Part shown: positions 1-8,264 of the stretch, piece after piece | Position numbering within the stretch: position 1 is the first letter of the stretch | Layout of the letters: each line of letters begins with the position of its first letter | DNA from: Serpens sp964410065 | GTDB taxonomy: Bacteria; Pseudomonadota; Gammaproteobacteria; Pseudomonadales; Pseudomonadaceae | Length of the DNA stretch: 28,419 bases | Assembly: GCA_964410065.1 (NCBI GenBank) | Contig: CAYPFO010000045.1 | Location: 1-28,419 of the forward strand | Reading direction: 5' to 3' | Notes under the pieces: generated by a model | The model's input: only the letters and a program-made list of their open reading frames with translations | Database searches by the model: none | Told to the model about the DNA's origin: nothing | Program-made: the position numbers and the translations under genes

Positions 1-411
1 GAGCGCGAGCGCATCTCCCTGGGCATCAAGCAGCTGGAAGACGATCCGTTCTCCAACTACGCCTCTACCCATGAGAAGGGCACCATCGTTCGTGGCATCG
101 TGAAAGAAGTTGACGCCAAGGGCGCCATCATCGATCTGGGCAACGACATCGAGGCCACTCTGAAGGCTTCCGAAATCAGCCGCGACCGCGTTGAAGACGC
201 CCGCAACGTGCTGAAGGAAGGCGAGGAAGTTGAAGCCAAGATCATCAGCATCGATCGCAAGTCCCGCGTGATCAGCCTGTCCATCAAGTCCAAAGACGTC
301 GAAGACGAAAAGGACGCGATGAAAGAGCTGCGCACCAAGCAGGACGTTGAAAGCACCGGCCCGACCACCATTGGTGATCTGATCCGTGCTCAGATGGAAA
401 ACCAGAACTAA
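1..411 (+). CDS. rpsA: 30S ribosomal protein S1, C-terminal part (5' truncated by window)
   Basis: Ribosomal protein S1 binds mRNA on the 30S subunit and helps start translation of structured or weak-Shine-Dalgarno messages. The open frame enters from the left edge and ends at TAA 409-411. The 136 visible residues hold the end of one S1 repeat (ERERISLGIKQLEDDPF) and a complete last S1/OB-fold repeat (KGTIVRGIVKEVDAKGAIIDL to SRVISLSIKSKD), followed by the acidic, Lys-rich tail typical of proteobacterial S1. An ATG at 100 is internal and not a start. A strong intrinsic terminator follows 20 bases after the stop, so this is the end of its transcript. Identification is secure; only the N-terminal part is missing. 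Confidence 0.97.
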   Translation, partial: ERERISLGIKQLEDDPFSNYASTHEKGTIVRGIVKEVDAKGAIIDLGNDIEATLKASEISRDRVEDARNVLKEGEEVEAKIISIDRKSRVISLSIKSKDVEDEKDAMKELRTKQDVESTGPTTIGDLIRAQMENQN

Positions 412-430
412 GTTCTGATTCCATCGAGAA

Positions 431-458
431 AAAGGGCGACCTTCGGTCGCCCTTTTTT
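431..458 (+). terminator. Rho-independent terminator of rpsA
   Basis: AAAGGGCGACC (431-441) pairs perfectly with GGTCGCCCTTT (445-455) around a TTC loop, giving an 11-bp stem that runs into T6 (453-458). It lies 20 bases after the rpsA stop. The stem also begins with A residues, so it may stop transcription arriving from the convergent hydrolase gene. Confidence 0.95.
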
Positions 459-517
459 GTGGGCGCGTTTTAAGGTCTTTCCTCGTTTCGGCGTGCGCGA
501 ACGGGAACAGGCCCTAG

Positions 518-1312
518 CTAGCGATCATTCCCCCCAAACACCTCCTTGAAAAACGCCTGCATATCCGACCAGGAGCGCTCGTCGGCTTCTTTCTGGTAAG
601 CCAGGTCCAGGCCTTGGGCTTGGTAGGCATCGGCATCGGGGTTGGAGAAGGCATGTTTGGCGCCGGGCAGGCTGACGAATCGGTAATCGGCGCCGGCCTG
701 ATCCATTTCCGCCTTGAAGGCTTTCACCTGCTCAGGACCGACCATGCTGTCCGCTTCACCATGCTCGACCAGGATGCGCGCGTTGACGCTGCCTGGCGTG
801 GCCGGAACAGCGGGTGACAGGTTGCCATGGAAACTCACCACGCCTGCCAGCGGAACGCCCTGGCGTGCCATATCAAGTACGACTTTGCCCCCGAAGCAGT
901 AACCGATGGCCGCCAGCCGGGAGGCGTCTGTTTGCGGTTGTTGCTTGAGCAGTTCCAGCCCTGCCAGGAAGCGTGCCTTGCTGGCTTGGGCATTCTTCGC
1001 AGCGGCCTGCATGAATGCCTGGGCATCGGCCGGATGGCTGGTGTTTTTCCCTTCACCGTACATGTCGATAGCCAAGGCGGTATATCCCAGGGCGGCAAGG
1101 TCGCGTGCGCGCCGCTTGGTGTAATCGTTCAGGCCCCACCATTCATGGACAACCAGCACGCCAGGGCGTGGGCCTTGGACGGCATCGTCATAGGCGTAAT
1201 AAGCAAGCAGCTGGGTACCGTCGGCACTTTGGTAAGGGATTTCTCGAGTCTGGATATCTGCCTGGGCAAGGCTGCCGTAGAGGATGAGCAAGCTGGGAAG
1301 AAAAGGGCGCAT
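518..1312 (-). CDS. Dienelactone hydrolase family protein, exported
   Basis: An alpha/beta hydrolase of the dienelactone hydrolase family (264 aa). The start chosen is ATG 1312, because translation from it opens with a signal peptide (MRPFLPSLLILYGSLAQADI). The longer reading to 1420 puts this signal in the middle of a low-complexity extension. The expected catalytic triad is visible: Cys139 in the GYCFGG nucleophile elbow, Asp188 in HGEADSMV and His220 in GAKHAF. The family hydrolyses cyclic lactones and esters; the true substrate of this exported subfamily is generally unknown. It converges on rpsA and diverges from the MFS gene at 1510. The upstream region contains a nested inverted repeat (1386-1446). 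Family call is firm, function is not. Confidence 0.9.
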   Translation of the reverse strand: MRPFLPSLLILYGSLAQADIQTREIPYQSADGTQLLAYYAYDDAVQGPRPGVLVVHEWWGLNDYTKRRARDLAALGYTALAIDMYGEGKNTSHPADAQAFMQAAAKNAQASKARFLAGLELLKQQPQTDASRLAAIGYCFGGKVVLDMARQGVPLAGVVSFHGNLSPAVPATPGSVNARILVEHGEADSMVGPEQVKAFKAEMDQAGADYRFVSLPGAKHAFSNPDADAYQAQGLDLAYQKEADERSWSDMQAFFKEVFGGNDR

Positions 1313-1385
1313 GGCGAGGCGTTCCGAGTGAAAAAGGATGAAGCCTAAGCCTAGAAGACCTGCCCGGGCGCTGCTTGAACGTTCG

Positions 1386-1446
1386 CTGCCGGTAGGTCCC
1401 TCGGGGTGCTGCCCGAGCAAAAGCGCGGGTCACTTTCTACCGGCAG
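1386..1446. promoter_or_regulatory. Nested inverted repeat in the divergent region between hydrolase and MFS genes
   Basis: CTGCCGGTAG (1386-1395) is a perfect inverted repeat of CTACCGGCAG (1437-1446), and inside it CTCGGG (1400-1405) pairs with CCCGAG (1412-1417). The element is in the 5' region of the minus-strand hydrolase gene and about 60 bases before the MFS start. It could be a folded leader or a DNA operator; the sequence alone does not decide. Confidence 0.5.
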
Positions 1447-1509
1447 TCGGGGGGTGCAGAATGGTAGGCTGCGCGCGCCCGCGCCTGGGCCGTTTCGTGA
1501 GTGCGTCCA

Positions 1510-2697
1510 ATGTCTTTCCCCGCTTCACCCGCCGCGTATATCACACGCGGTAGCGCTGATTATCGACGCGCAACCCTGGCCCTGTTCTGTGCCGGCTTTG
1601 CCACCTTTGCCCTGTTGTACTGCGTGCTGCCTTTGCTGGCTGAGCATTTCCAAGTGTCAGTCGCCAGCAGTAGCTTGGTGCTTTCCCTGGCCACGCTAAG
1701 TCTGGCGTTTGCCATGCTGGTCGCCGGCGCCCTGGCGGAAAGCTGGGGTCGCAAGCCGGTGATGGTGTCGGCTCTGGGAGTGGCCTGTTTGCTGGGCATC
1801 GCGTGCGGGTTTGTCGACTCCTGGAATCTGATGCTGGGGCTACGCACGCTGCTGGGCCTGGCACTGAGTGGTCTGCCGGCGTTGGCCATGGCCTATGTCG
1901 GCGAAGAGTTCGAGCCGGCATCGTTGCCGGCGGCGATGGGGTTGTATGTCGGTGGCACTGCGTTGGGTGGCTTGCTGGGCCGTTTGCTCGCCGGTTTGTT
2001 CAGCGATCTGGGCGGCTGGGATTTTGCCTTGGGTGCGATTGCCGGCCTCGGGGTGCTGTCGCTGGGGCTGTTTTGCTGGCTGCTGCCGCCTTCACGGCAT
2101 TTCAAGGCGCAGCCCTTGTCGATGCGAAGCTTGCTGAAAAACTTCGCGCTGCACTTGGGCAATCGCCAACTGCGCGGGTTGTTCAGCATGGCCTTCCTGT
2201 TGATGGGCGGTTTTGTCGCGCTCTTCAATTACGTGGGGTTTCGCTTGGCCGCGCCGCCATTTGCCTTGTCCTCGATGGTCATCGGCTTGCTGTTCACTGT
2301 CTACCTGATCGGGATCTTCAGTGCCGGCTGGGGTGGCTATCTAGTGCCGCGTCTGGGCGCGGCCACCGTCATGCGAGGTGGCGTGGCGCTCATGCTGCTA
2401 GGTGTCGCACTGTGCGCCTCGCCTTGGTTGTTTGCCGCAGTGGTCGGTCTGGGGTTGGTGACCCTGGGATTTTTTGCGACCCATGCGGTGGCCAGCGGAC
2501 AAGTCGGTCAGCACGCCCAAGGCGCTAAAGCCCAGGCGTCAGCCTTGTATCTGTGTGCCTATTACTTGGGCTCCAGCGTGGTGGGTTATGTCGGCGGCTG
2601 GGTTTGGGAGCAGGCAGGCTGGTTGCCCCTGCTGGCCCTGCTCGCGGGACTGTTCCTGTTGGCCGGCATGCAGGCGCATCGTCTGCGTCAGGCTTGA
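1510..2697 (+). CDS. MFS transporter, YnfM-like
   Basis: A major facilitator superfamily inner-membrane transporter of 395 aa, the usual length for a 12-helix MFS protein. Hydrophobic segments alternate with short loops throughout. The conserved cytoplasmic loop between helices 2 and 3 is visible as GALAESWGRKPVM, the G-x-L-x-(D/E)-x-x-G-R-(K/R) signature. The overall pattern resembles E. coli YnfM and related drug or arabinose efflux proteins; the substrate cannot be read from sequence. ATG 1510 is preferred over GTG 1501, though neither has a strong ribosome binding site. The last 10 bases overlap the end of the convergent DUF502 gene. Confidence 0.88.
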   Translation: MSFPASPAAYITRGSADYRRATLALFCAGFATFALLYCVLPLLAEHFQVSVASSSLVLSLATLSLAFAMLVAGALAESWGRKPVMVSALGVACLLGIACGFVDSWNLMLGLRTLLGLALSGLPALAMAYVGEEFEPASLPAAMGLYVGGTALGGLLGRLLAGLFSDLGGWDFALGAIAGLGVLSLGLFCWLLPPSRHFKAQPLSMRSLLKNFALHLGNRQLRGLFSMAFLLMGGFVALFNYVGFRLAAPPFALSSMVIGLLFTVYLIGIFSAGWGGYLVPRLGAATVMRGGVALMLLGVALCASPWLFAAVVGLGLVTLGFFATHAVASGQVGQHAQGAKAQASALYLCAYYLGSSVVGYVGGWVWEQAGWLPLLALLAGLFLLAGMQAHRLRQA

Positions 2698-3380
2698 GGT
2701 GTCTCGCTGCCGCGAATGATGGGCTGCGGCTGGCCTTTGCCGGGCTTGAGCGGTGGCGGAGTGAGGCCCATGGACACATAGATGCGCGTGAAGGCCTCGA
2801 TGCCGATATTCGCCGGACGTACCCACTCGGTACGGATGTACAGCAGCCCGCCCCCGACGGGAATCGGCGCGGTGGGTACCAGTACGGCGTGGTAGGCGCG
2901 GCCTTCGATCTCGATGGGCTCTGGGTTGGGTAGCAGCGCCAGCACGGCTACGCCGTCGCCACCAAAAAAACACCAAACCGGACTCATGGCACCGATGTCG
3001 GCGTCTTCTTTTTTATCCAACAAGCCGACGAAACGGTCAGTCAGGCTGTACAGCGTGCCCAAGAGCGGTATGCGTCTGAGAATGCCGTTCAGCAAACGGG
3101 AAAGCGGGCCTTTCAGCCCGAGCTGCACCGCCAGGCCCAAGGGAAAGATGGCCGCCATCAGCAGCAGGGTGCCGATCAGATAGGCCTGCACGGGGCTGTC
3201 CACGAATGGATGGCCAACGGTCGAGAAAAGCTGGCCAAGGGGCGTTGAAGGACCGGCAAAACGGTTCAGCAAGCTGACGATCCAGGTCAGCAGGAGCAGC
3301 GTCAAGGCCAGGGGCAACAAGGCCAGCAGCCCAGCCAGCCAGGTGGTGATGAGGGACTTGACGCTGCGTTTGAGAAACAT
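2688..3380 (-). CDS. DUF502 family membrane protein
   Basis: A 230-aa protein of the DUF502 family. Two N-terminal hydrophobic spans are clear (about residues 10-38, TTWLAGLLALLPLALTLLL, and 66-90, AYLIGTLLLMAAIFPLGLAV). The family's soluble part follows, with RIPLLGTLYSLTDRFVGLL and the late motif LVPTAPIPVGGGLLYI. The C terminus is Pro/Gly-rich. The molecular role in bacteria is not established; a plant homologue family is linked to membrane trafficking. ATG 3380 begins the conserved MFLKRSVKSL. The gene converges with, and overlaps by 10 bases, the MFS gene. Confidence 0.88.
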   Translation of the reverse strand: MFLKRSVKSLITTWLAGLLALLPLALTLLLLTWIVSLLNRFAGPSTPLGQLFSTVGHPFVDSPVQAYLIGTLLLMAAIFPLGLAVQLGLKGPLSRLLNGILRRIPLLGTLYSLTDRFVGLLDKKEDADIGAMSPVWCFFGGDGVAVLALLPNPEPIEIEGRAYHAVLVPTAPIPVGGGLLYIRTEWVRPANIGIEAFTRIYVSMGLTPPPLKPGKGQPQPIIRGSETPQA

Positions 3381-3469
3381 GTCTGGAGCACTCTCGATGA
3401 TCGGAGGGAAATGACGGCGCCATTCTGGCGGTTACTGGCAGCGGTGCAACTGTCGGTGTGTAACGAGGC

Positions 3470-4468
3470 TTAATGCTCCAGAGCGCGGTAGGCGCCGGGA
3501 GTCAGATCCGTCCATTTTTTAAAGGCACGGTGGAAGGCCGACGGTTCTGAAAAGCCAAGTTGTTCGGCAATGGTCTGGATCGTTAATTCAGCGCGACTCA
3601 ACAGGTAAATCGCCCGGTCACGGCGCAAATTATCCTTCAGCTCCTGGAAACTGGTGCCTTCCTCTCGCAGGCGGCGGCGTAGGGTCTGCGGGCTGCAATG
3701 CAGTTGTCGCGCGACGCTGTCGAGGTCCGGCCAGTCCGTGCAATTGCGCCCCAGCAGGCGGCGAATCCGACTGGCCAGGCTGTGTCCGCCGACGGGGCGC
3801 GCGAGCAGGTCGGCAGGAGAATGTTTCAGGAAGTGCTTGAGGGCGCGCTCGTCCTGCAAAAGCGGCATGTCCAGGTAGCGGGCCTGGAAGCGCAAACCGG
3901 TCTGTTGCGCCGCAAAACGCCGCACGCCTGGAAACAGTAGATCGTACTCGGTCGCGTGGGCCGGCTGCGGATAGGCGAAGGAGGTTTCTTCCAGGCGGAT
4001 GCGTTGGCCGATCAGCCAACTGCTCAAGCGATGCCAGATCACCAGCAGACTTTCGACCAGAAAGTGGTCCGGATCATGGGGTGAATCGGCGCTCAGACTC
4101 AGATAGGCCCATTCATCGTCGCGGCGTAGCTGCAACTGGGCGGCCCAGGGAAACAGTCGATAGAACACAATGCCGCGTTGCAGGGCTTTTTCCAGAGTGC
4201 GGCAGTGGATGATCGCGTGGCCCATCATGGCAAAAGTTCCACGCTTGCTGGGGTGCTCGCCGAGGCCGAGGTATTCGTCATCCAGCGTTTCCCACAACAA
4301 TTGGATCAGCTGCACGAACTGCTCGGGTGCGACCCGCGCGCGCGGCTCGTCCACGATTGCCACCGGCAGGTTGGCCTGGCGCAGCAACTCATGACAATCG
4401 AGCCCAAGGCGTCCTGCGCCCCGCAAGGCGGCACGGACAAAATGGCTGGCAATGGTGCGCTCACGCAT
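3470..4468 (-). CDS. AraC family transcriptional regulator
   Basis: A 332-aa regulator. Residues about 20-210 form the N-terminal ligand-sensing domain of the AraC/OruR/ArgR-type family (PF12625-like, with LPVAIVDEPRARVAPEQFVQLI near its start). Residues about 235-332 are the double helix-turn-helix: LDSVARQLHCSPQTLRRRLREEG for the first and QTIAEQLGFSEPSAFHRAFKKW for the second, ending in the typical LTPGAYR. It is divergently transcribed from the CoA-transferase gene across a 157-base gap, so that gene is its most likely target; this is inference from position only. The ligand is unknown. Confidence 0.92.
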   Translation of the reverse strand: MRERTIASHFVRAALRGAGRLGLDCHELLRQANLPVAIVDEPRARVAPEQFVQLIQLLWETLDDEYLGLGEHPSKRGTFAMMGHAIIHCRTLEKALQRGIVFYRLFPWAAQLQLRRDDEWAYLSLSADSPHDPDHFLVESLLVIWHRLSSWLIGQRIRLEETSFAYPQPAHATEYDLLFPGVRRFAAQQTGLRFQARYLDMPLLQDERALKHFLKHSPADLLARPVGGHSLASRIRRLLGRNCTDWPDLDSVARQLHCSPQTLRRRLREEGTSFQELKDNLRRDRAIYLLSRAELTIQTIAEQLGFSEPSAFHRAFKKWTDLTPGAYRALEH

Positions 4469-4625
4469 GGTTCGGCTCCTTGATCCCGGGGGCGATGGTA
4501 GTCAGGCCTTCGGTCAGGGACAAGCTGGCCGAGCGAATGGATCAAGCCGGCTGGCCGCCTGGGTCATTGAGCACGCTGTGACTGGCCCGTTAGGCTGGAA
4601 CTCCATTCCCCTACGGAGAGGCACG

Positions 4626-5807
4626 ATGAAAGGTCCCCTGGCATCGCTGAAAGTGCTGGATTTTTCCACCCTGCTACCGGGGCCGTTCGCCTCGCTGCTT
4701 TTGGCCGACATGGGCGCCGAGGTGCTGCGCGTCGAATCGCCCAGCCGGCCGGATCTGGTACGCCTGCTGCCGCCGCATGCGGACGGAAGTTCCGCCAGCC
4801 ACGCCTGGCTGAACCGCAACAAGCGCAGCCTGGCCCTGGATCTCAAGCAGCCGGCGTCGCTGGAGATCGTCAAGCGCCTGGTCATGGACTACGACATCTT
4901 GCTCGAGCAATTCCGCCCCGGCGTGATGGACCGGCTGGGCCTGAGCTACGCCGCGCTCAAGGCGCTCAATCCCCGTCTGATCTATGTGTCGATCACCGGA
5001 TACGGGCAAACCGGACCCTATCGCGACCGCGCCGGACATGACATTAATTATCTGGCCCTTAGCGGCCTGGCCAGTTACACCGGTCGCCGCGATTCGGGGC
5101 CTGTGCCGCTGGGCGCGCAGGTGGCGGATATCGCAGGTGGTTCGTTACATGGCGTGATCGGCCTGCTGGCGGCGGTGATCCAGCGTCAGCAGACGGGCGA
5201 AGGTCAGCAGGTGGACATTTCCATGACCGATTGCGCTTTCAGCCTGAATGCCATGAGCGGCGCGGGTTATCTGGCGGCAGGTGTCGAGCCGGGCATGGAA
5301 AATCAGGTACTCAATGGCGGCAGTTTTTACGATTACTACCGTACCCGTGACGATGGCTGGCTGTCGGTGGGCAGCCTGGAGCCTCAGTTTATGAACGTGT
5401 TCTGCCGGGCATTGGGCAGGCCGGAACTGGCGGGCCGCGGCTTGTCACCGAGCGAGGCGGCGCAGCAGGCGCTCAAGCAGGAAATCGCCAGGGAGATTGA
5501 AAAGCGCGACTTGGCGGAGTGGCAGGCCCTGTTCGCCGGCCTGGATGCCTGCGTGGAACCGGTCTTGCCGCTGGCCGAGGCTGTCACGCACCCGCAACTT
5601 CAGGCGCGGGGGATGATCATTGATGTTCCGCTCAGCGACTCAAAGACGCAGCGGCAGATGGCCTGTCCAATCAAATTTTCCGCTGGTCTGCCGGAGCCTC
5701 GACATGCGGGTGCCAAGCTCGGTGAACATACTGCCGATGTGCTGCGCGAGCTGGGCTATACGCAGGTGCAGATTGCCGAATTACAGAAGAGCAGGGCGCT
5801 GGGGTGA
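4626..5807 (+). CDS. CaiB/BaiF family, alpha-methylacyl-CoA racemase-like protein
   Basis: A type III CoA-transferase fold protein of 393 aa. The start is ATG 4626, preceded by GGAGAGG at a good distance; an in-frame start at 4452 would add a non-conserved leader. The opening LKVLDFSTLLPGPFASLLLADMGAEVLRVE is the family hallmark. AGHDINYLALSG (His138) and ADIAGGS (Asp168) match the His/Asp acid-base pair of alpha-methylacyl-CoA racemase rather than the single Asp of formyl-CoA transferases. A racemase on 2-methyl-branched acyl-CoAs is therefore the best guess, with a CoA-transferase as alternative. The AraC regulator on the opposite strand likely controls it. Confidence 0.88.
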   Translation: MKGPLASLKVLDFSTLLPGPFASLLLADMGAEVLRVESPSRPDLVRLLPPHADGSSASHAWLNRNKRSLALDLKQPASLEIVKRLVMDYDILLEQFRPGVMDRLGLSYAALKALNPRLIYVSITGYGQTGPYRDRAGHDINYLALSGLASYTGRRDSGPVPLGAQVADIAGGSLHGVIGLLAAVIQRQQTGEGQQVDISMTDCAFSLNAMSGAGYLAAGVEPGMENQVLNGGSFYDYYRTRDDGWLSVGSLEPQFMNVFCRALGRPELAGRGLSPSEAAQQALKQEIAREIEKRDLAEWQALFAGLDACVEPVLPLAEAVTHPQLQARGMIIDVPLSDSKTQRQMACPIKFSAGLPEPRHAGAKLGEHTADVLRELGYTQVQIAELQKSRALG

Positions 5808-5935
5808 GATGCGTGATCGATGTGTAGCGGCGTGAAATAGCGCTTGGCGTGCTCTGGACACAATACTGGCTAATTGGTAGCGTGCTCGCCGGCCTGAGCA
5901 AGCCGTTTCAGGTTTTAACGCACAAGGAATGATGT

Positions 5936-6199
5936 ACGAAGAAACAACTGTTGGTTATCGCCCTCGCCTCCGTTGCACTGGCCGGCTGCGCCCCTGCAAA
6001 CATTTCGTCCGTCCAGTGGGATACCGGCATCGGTGCGAATGCACAAACGCGTTGCGCGGAAGTCGATATGCGCTCCAAGAAGGAGATGGACAAGGTGTTT
6101 GCTCAGTTTGACGGTTGGAAACTGGCTTATATGTCCGAATACACCACGGCTAACCGTTTTGGTACCTCGGGTGTGGCCTGCTTCGAGCGCGCTCGGTAA
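5936..6199 (+). CDS. Small lipoprotein, probable ACG start
   Basis: Unknown 87-residue protein. It has a textbook lipoprotein signal: two lysines, a hydrophobic core and the lipobox LAGC (MKKQLLVIALASVALAGC if the first codon is read as Met). The frame is closed upstream by TGA 5930-5932. Between this stop and the hydrophobic core there is no ATG or GTG in frame. ACG 5936 sits 7 bases after AAGGA (5924-5928) and supplies both lysines. TTG 5951 is possible, but it lacks any Shine-Dalgarno at useful spacing and deletes the lysines. The mature part has three further cysteines and no recognised domain. A terminator follows closely, so this is a short transcript. The protein is likely real; the start is the open point. 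Confidence 0.7.
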   Translation, partial: TKKQLLVIALASVALAGCAPANISSVQWDTGIGANAQTRCAEVDMRSKKEMDKVFAQFDGWKLAYMSEYTTANRFGTSGVACFERAR

Positions 6200-6211
6200 A
6201 GAGTATTCGCA

Positions 6212-6242
6212 GGGTTATCACGACATGTGTGATAACCCTTTT
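6212..6242 (+). terminator. Rho-independent terminator after the small lipoprotein gene
   Basis: GGGTTATCAC (6212-6221) pairs perfectly with GTGATAACCC (6229-6238) across a 7-base loop and is followed by TTTT. It lies 12 bases after the lipoprotein stop, in the convergent gap before sprT. Confidence 0.9.
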
Positions 6243-6289
6243 GCTTCCCTTTCACCTCGGAAGCCAGCCTCACCCTCGAGCTTTCGCTC

Positions 6290-6784
6290 TTATTCCACTT
6301 TCCGCTCCCCACTGAACACCAACGTCGACTTGCAGCGTCTGCACAGGTAACGACGCCCTTTGCCGACCAGGGTATGACGCTGGGCAGTAAAGGGAAACTC
6401 TCCGTCCGGGCACTGGCAGCGATACAGGTAGCGGGTACCGGGACGCCGCTGTACTTCATAGTGATGGCAGCGGTCCGCCGGCAGTTGGTAAACGCTGCGC
6501 ATGATCGATTGCCACTCTTCGCCATGGGGTTTGATGCGCGGGCCGAACAGCTGATGGGCGACCAGATGGGCAACTTCATGGGCCACGGTCTGCTGGAGGA
6601 AATGTTCGCGATTGTCCCGGTACAACTGCGCGTTGAAACGCAGCAGGTTTTCCTGCAGATGCGCGACGCCGGCCTTCTGCCCGCGTAGGCGCAGACTCAC
6701 CTGAGGGCGGCGAAAGGGGCGTTTGAAAAACGCCTCGGCCTGCTGGTAGCAGGCCTCGACGCGGGTATTAAGCTGTTCGGGCAT
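6290..6784 (-). CDS. sprT: SprT family zinc metalloprotease-like protein
   Basis: 164 aa, essentially the same length as E. coli SprT. The zinc-binding HExxH motif is HEVAH (His69, Glu70, His73), with HGEEW at about 87 as the likely third ligand region. A C-terminal zinc ribbon is indicated by CQC and CRRC pairs. SprT-like domains occur in proteases that act on DNA-protein crosslinks (the Spartan relatives); the bacterial protein's substrate is not settled. ATG 6784 is preferred over ATG 6811 because AGGAGA precedes it. It is in the same orientation as the Yip1-family gene upstream, with a 49-base gap. Confidence 0.92.
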   Translation of the reverse strand: MPEQLNTRVEACYQQAEAFFKRPFRRPQVSLRLRGQKAGVAHLQENLLRFNAQLYRDNREHFLQQTVAHEVAHLVAHQLFGPRIKPHGEEWQSIMRSVYQLPADRCHHYEVQRRPGTRYLYRCQCPDGEFPFTAQRHTLVGKGRRYLCRRCKSTLVFSGERKVE

Positions 6785-6833
6785 GGCGCGCGGGTCTCCT
6801 GAGCGCGCCATTATAGGGAAAGAAGGTCAGTCG

Positions 6834-7430
6834 TTAGCGGATGTATTCCGGCCCGACACCCATTCCCCAGAGAATGACCGAGGTTGCCATCATGGCCACC
6901 AGCACGACCAGGCCGACTGCCAGTATTGAACTGGAAAACAAAAAGCCCTCATCGGGGTGAATGCCCATGAAGGTGGGCAGCCCCGCATACAGCAGGTAGA
7001 CGGTGTAGCAGATGGCTGCGGTACCCACCAGCATGCCTAGCCATAGGCTGGGGTAGAGTGCGGCGAGTCCGCCGATAAACAGCGGTGTGGCGGTAAATGC
7101 GGCGAAACGGATGCATTGACTGCGGCTGGGGTTGGCGTGGTACGTGCGCGCCATCCAGTGGATGAAGTAACCCATGACCACCACACCCGCCAGCATGGCC
7201 AGATAGGACAACAGGGTGAGGGGCAGGGCGCTGCTTTCGGTAAGCCTCACCGCTGTGCCAGAACCCAGCTTCCAGCCGATCTGGGTGGTGCCAATGAAGG
7301 CGGAAACAGGGGGGATTGCGGCGAGAATCAAGGTCGGTACAAATTGTAGCGGGCCGCCTCGTTCAGTGCGGCGGATGGCTTGCCACTCTCGAGTGGGACG
7401 GGTGAATAACCCCCAGACGTGATTGCTCAT
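6834..7430 (-). CDS. Yip1 family inner-membrane protein
   Basis: A 198-aa membrane protein of the Yip1 domain family. The N terminus MSNHVWGLFTRPTREWQAI is characteristic of the Pseudomonas members and is followed by about five hydrophobic spans (VPTLILAAIPPVSAFIG, LTLLSYLAMLAGVVVMGYFIHW, FTATPLFIGGLAALYPSLWLGMLV, AAICYTVYLLYAGLP, ILAVGLVVLVAMMATSVILW). ATG 7430 is preceded by AGAGGAG and is chosen over the in-frame ATG 7490. The function in bacteria is unknown. Confidence 0.88.
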   Translation of the reverse strand: MSNHVWGLFTRPTREWQAIRRTERGGPLQFVPTLILAAIPPVSAFIGTTQIGWKLGSGTAVRLTESSALPLTLLSYLAMLAGVVVMGYFIHWMARTYHANPSRSQCIRFAAFTATPLFIGGLAALYPSLWLGMLVGTAAICYTVYLLYAGLPTFMGIHPDEGFLFSSSILAVGLVVLVAMMATSVILWGMGVGPEYIR

Positions 7431-7539
7431 AGCTACCACTCCTCTTGTTATCAGGCCATCCACTGCGGCCTTGACTGGGAGTATAGGCACGTCCGTTACG
7501 TTAAACGGCGCTGACTTAGAGCAAATCGGTCCATAGGTG

Positions 7540-8133
7540 TCAGTGGTAATAGCGTTGAAGAATCTCCATGGCGGTATTGATCGTCTGCAAGCGCTGCGTA
7601 CTGCCGCCTCGATCCGGATGATGTTGGCTGACCAACTGGCGATAGCGCAGGCGGATGTCGGTTAGCTTTAACGCCTTGTTTTGATCCAGTTCGAACAGTT
7701 CCAGCGCCGCGCGTTTTTCATCGCCGCCCTGCATGCGGGTCCAGAAGCTGGAGAGCAGGCGCTCGACATCCCGTTCCGTGGTGTCGCGCAGATGGCTCAT
7801 GTCCAGGTAGTAGTCGCGCAGTGCATCGCCTGTGCTGAGCGCCTGGCTGCCGGCCTGATAGGGCAGCAGTTGCACGCACAGCGGGCTGATCGACACGTGG
7901 CCTCGGGCCTCGGCCCATAATTGGTCGCGCAGGCGATACAGCGCATTGAACAGCAGAAAATGGGTGCGAAACAGCACCAGCGGATCTTTCAACGGCAGGT
8001 TGGGAATGTGCGTGCTGTGGCGCGCCTTGAGCGTCTGGATCAGCTGGTATTCGCTGCAGCCCTGGGGCGCTTCGCGCAGCAGAATATACAGGTGCTCGCA
8101 GAGGTCCTGCGTGGGGTCGAGGTCGGTCGTCAT
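7540..8133 (-). CDS. DnaJ-related protein with C-terminal J domain
   Basis: 197 aa. The N-terminal two thirds match the DNAJ-related domain of gammaproteobacteria (PF12339-like; LYILLREAPQGCSEYQLIQTLK, then FRTHFLLFNALYRLRDQLW). The C terminus is a J domain carrying the essential HPD (172-174) inside YRQLVSQHHPDRGG. J domains stimulate the ATPase of DnaK-type chaperones, so this is probably a specialised DnaK co-chaperone; its client is unknown. The C-terminal placement of the J domain differs from DnaJ itself and is normal for this family. ATG 8133 gives the conserved start; 8151 is a longer option. It is divergent from ttcA. Confidence 0.88.
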   Translation of the reverse strand: MTTDLDPTQDLCEHLYILLREAPQGCSEYQLIQTLKARHSTHIPNLPLKDPLVLFRTHFLLFNALYRLRDQLWAEARGHVSISPLCVQLLPYQAGSQALSTGDALRDYYLDMSHLRDTTERDVERLLSSFWTRMQGGDEKRAALELFELDQNKALKLTDIRLRYRQLVSQHHPDRGGSTQRLQTINTAMEILQRYYH

Positions 8134-8264
8134 GGGCAGGCAGCCTAGCACAGGGAGCGCATGCGCAAGGTCGACAGACGGGCATGACCCAACGGGGCTG
8201 GGGCAACGCCGACTTTGCGCGTAAAATGCGCGGCTTCCAGAATTCGCCGGACTTTCAACGCACC

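Noticed and set aside
4452..4625. N-terminal extension of the CoA-transferase from ATG 4452
   Set aside because: The family's conserved start is at 4626 with a good ribosome binding site. The extension overlaps the divergent regulator's start region.
5929..6111. 60-codon frame MMYEETTVGY overlapping the small lipoprotein gene
   Set aside because: Its start codons are too close to the AAGGA site and the peptide shows no signal or domain. The lipoprotein frame has a clear lipobox and ends at a terminator.
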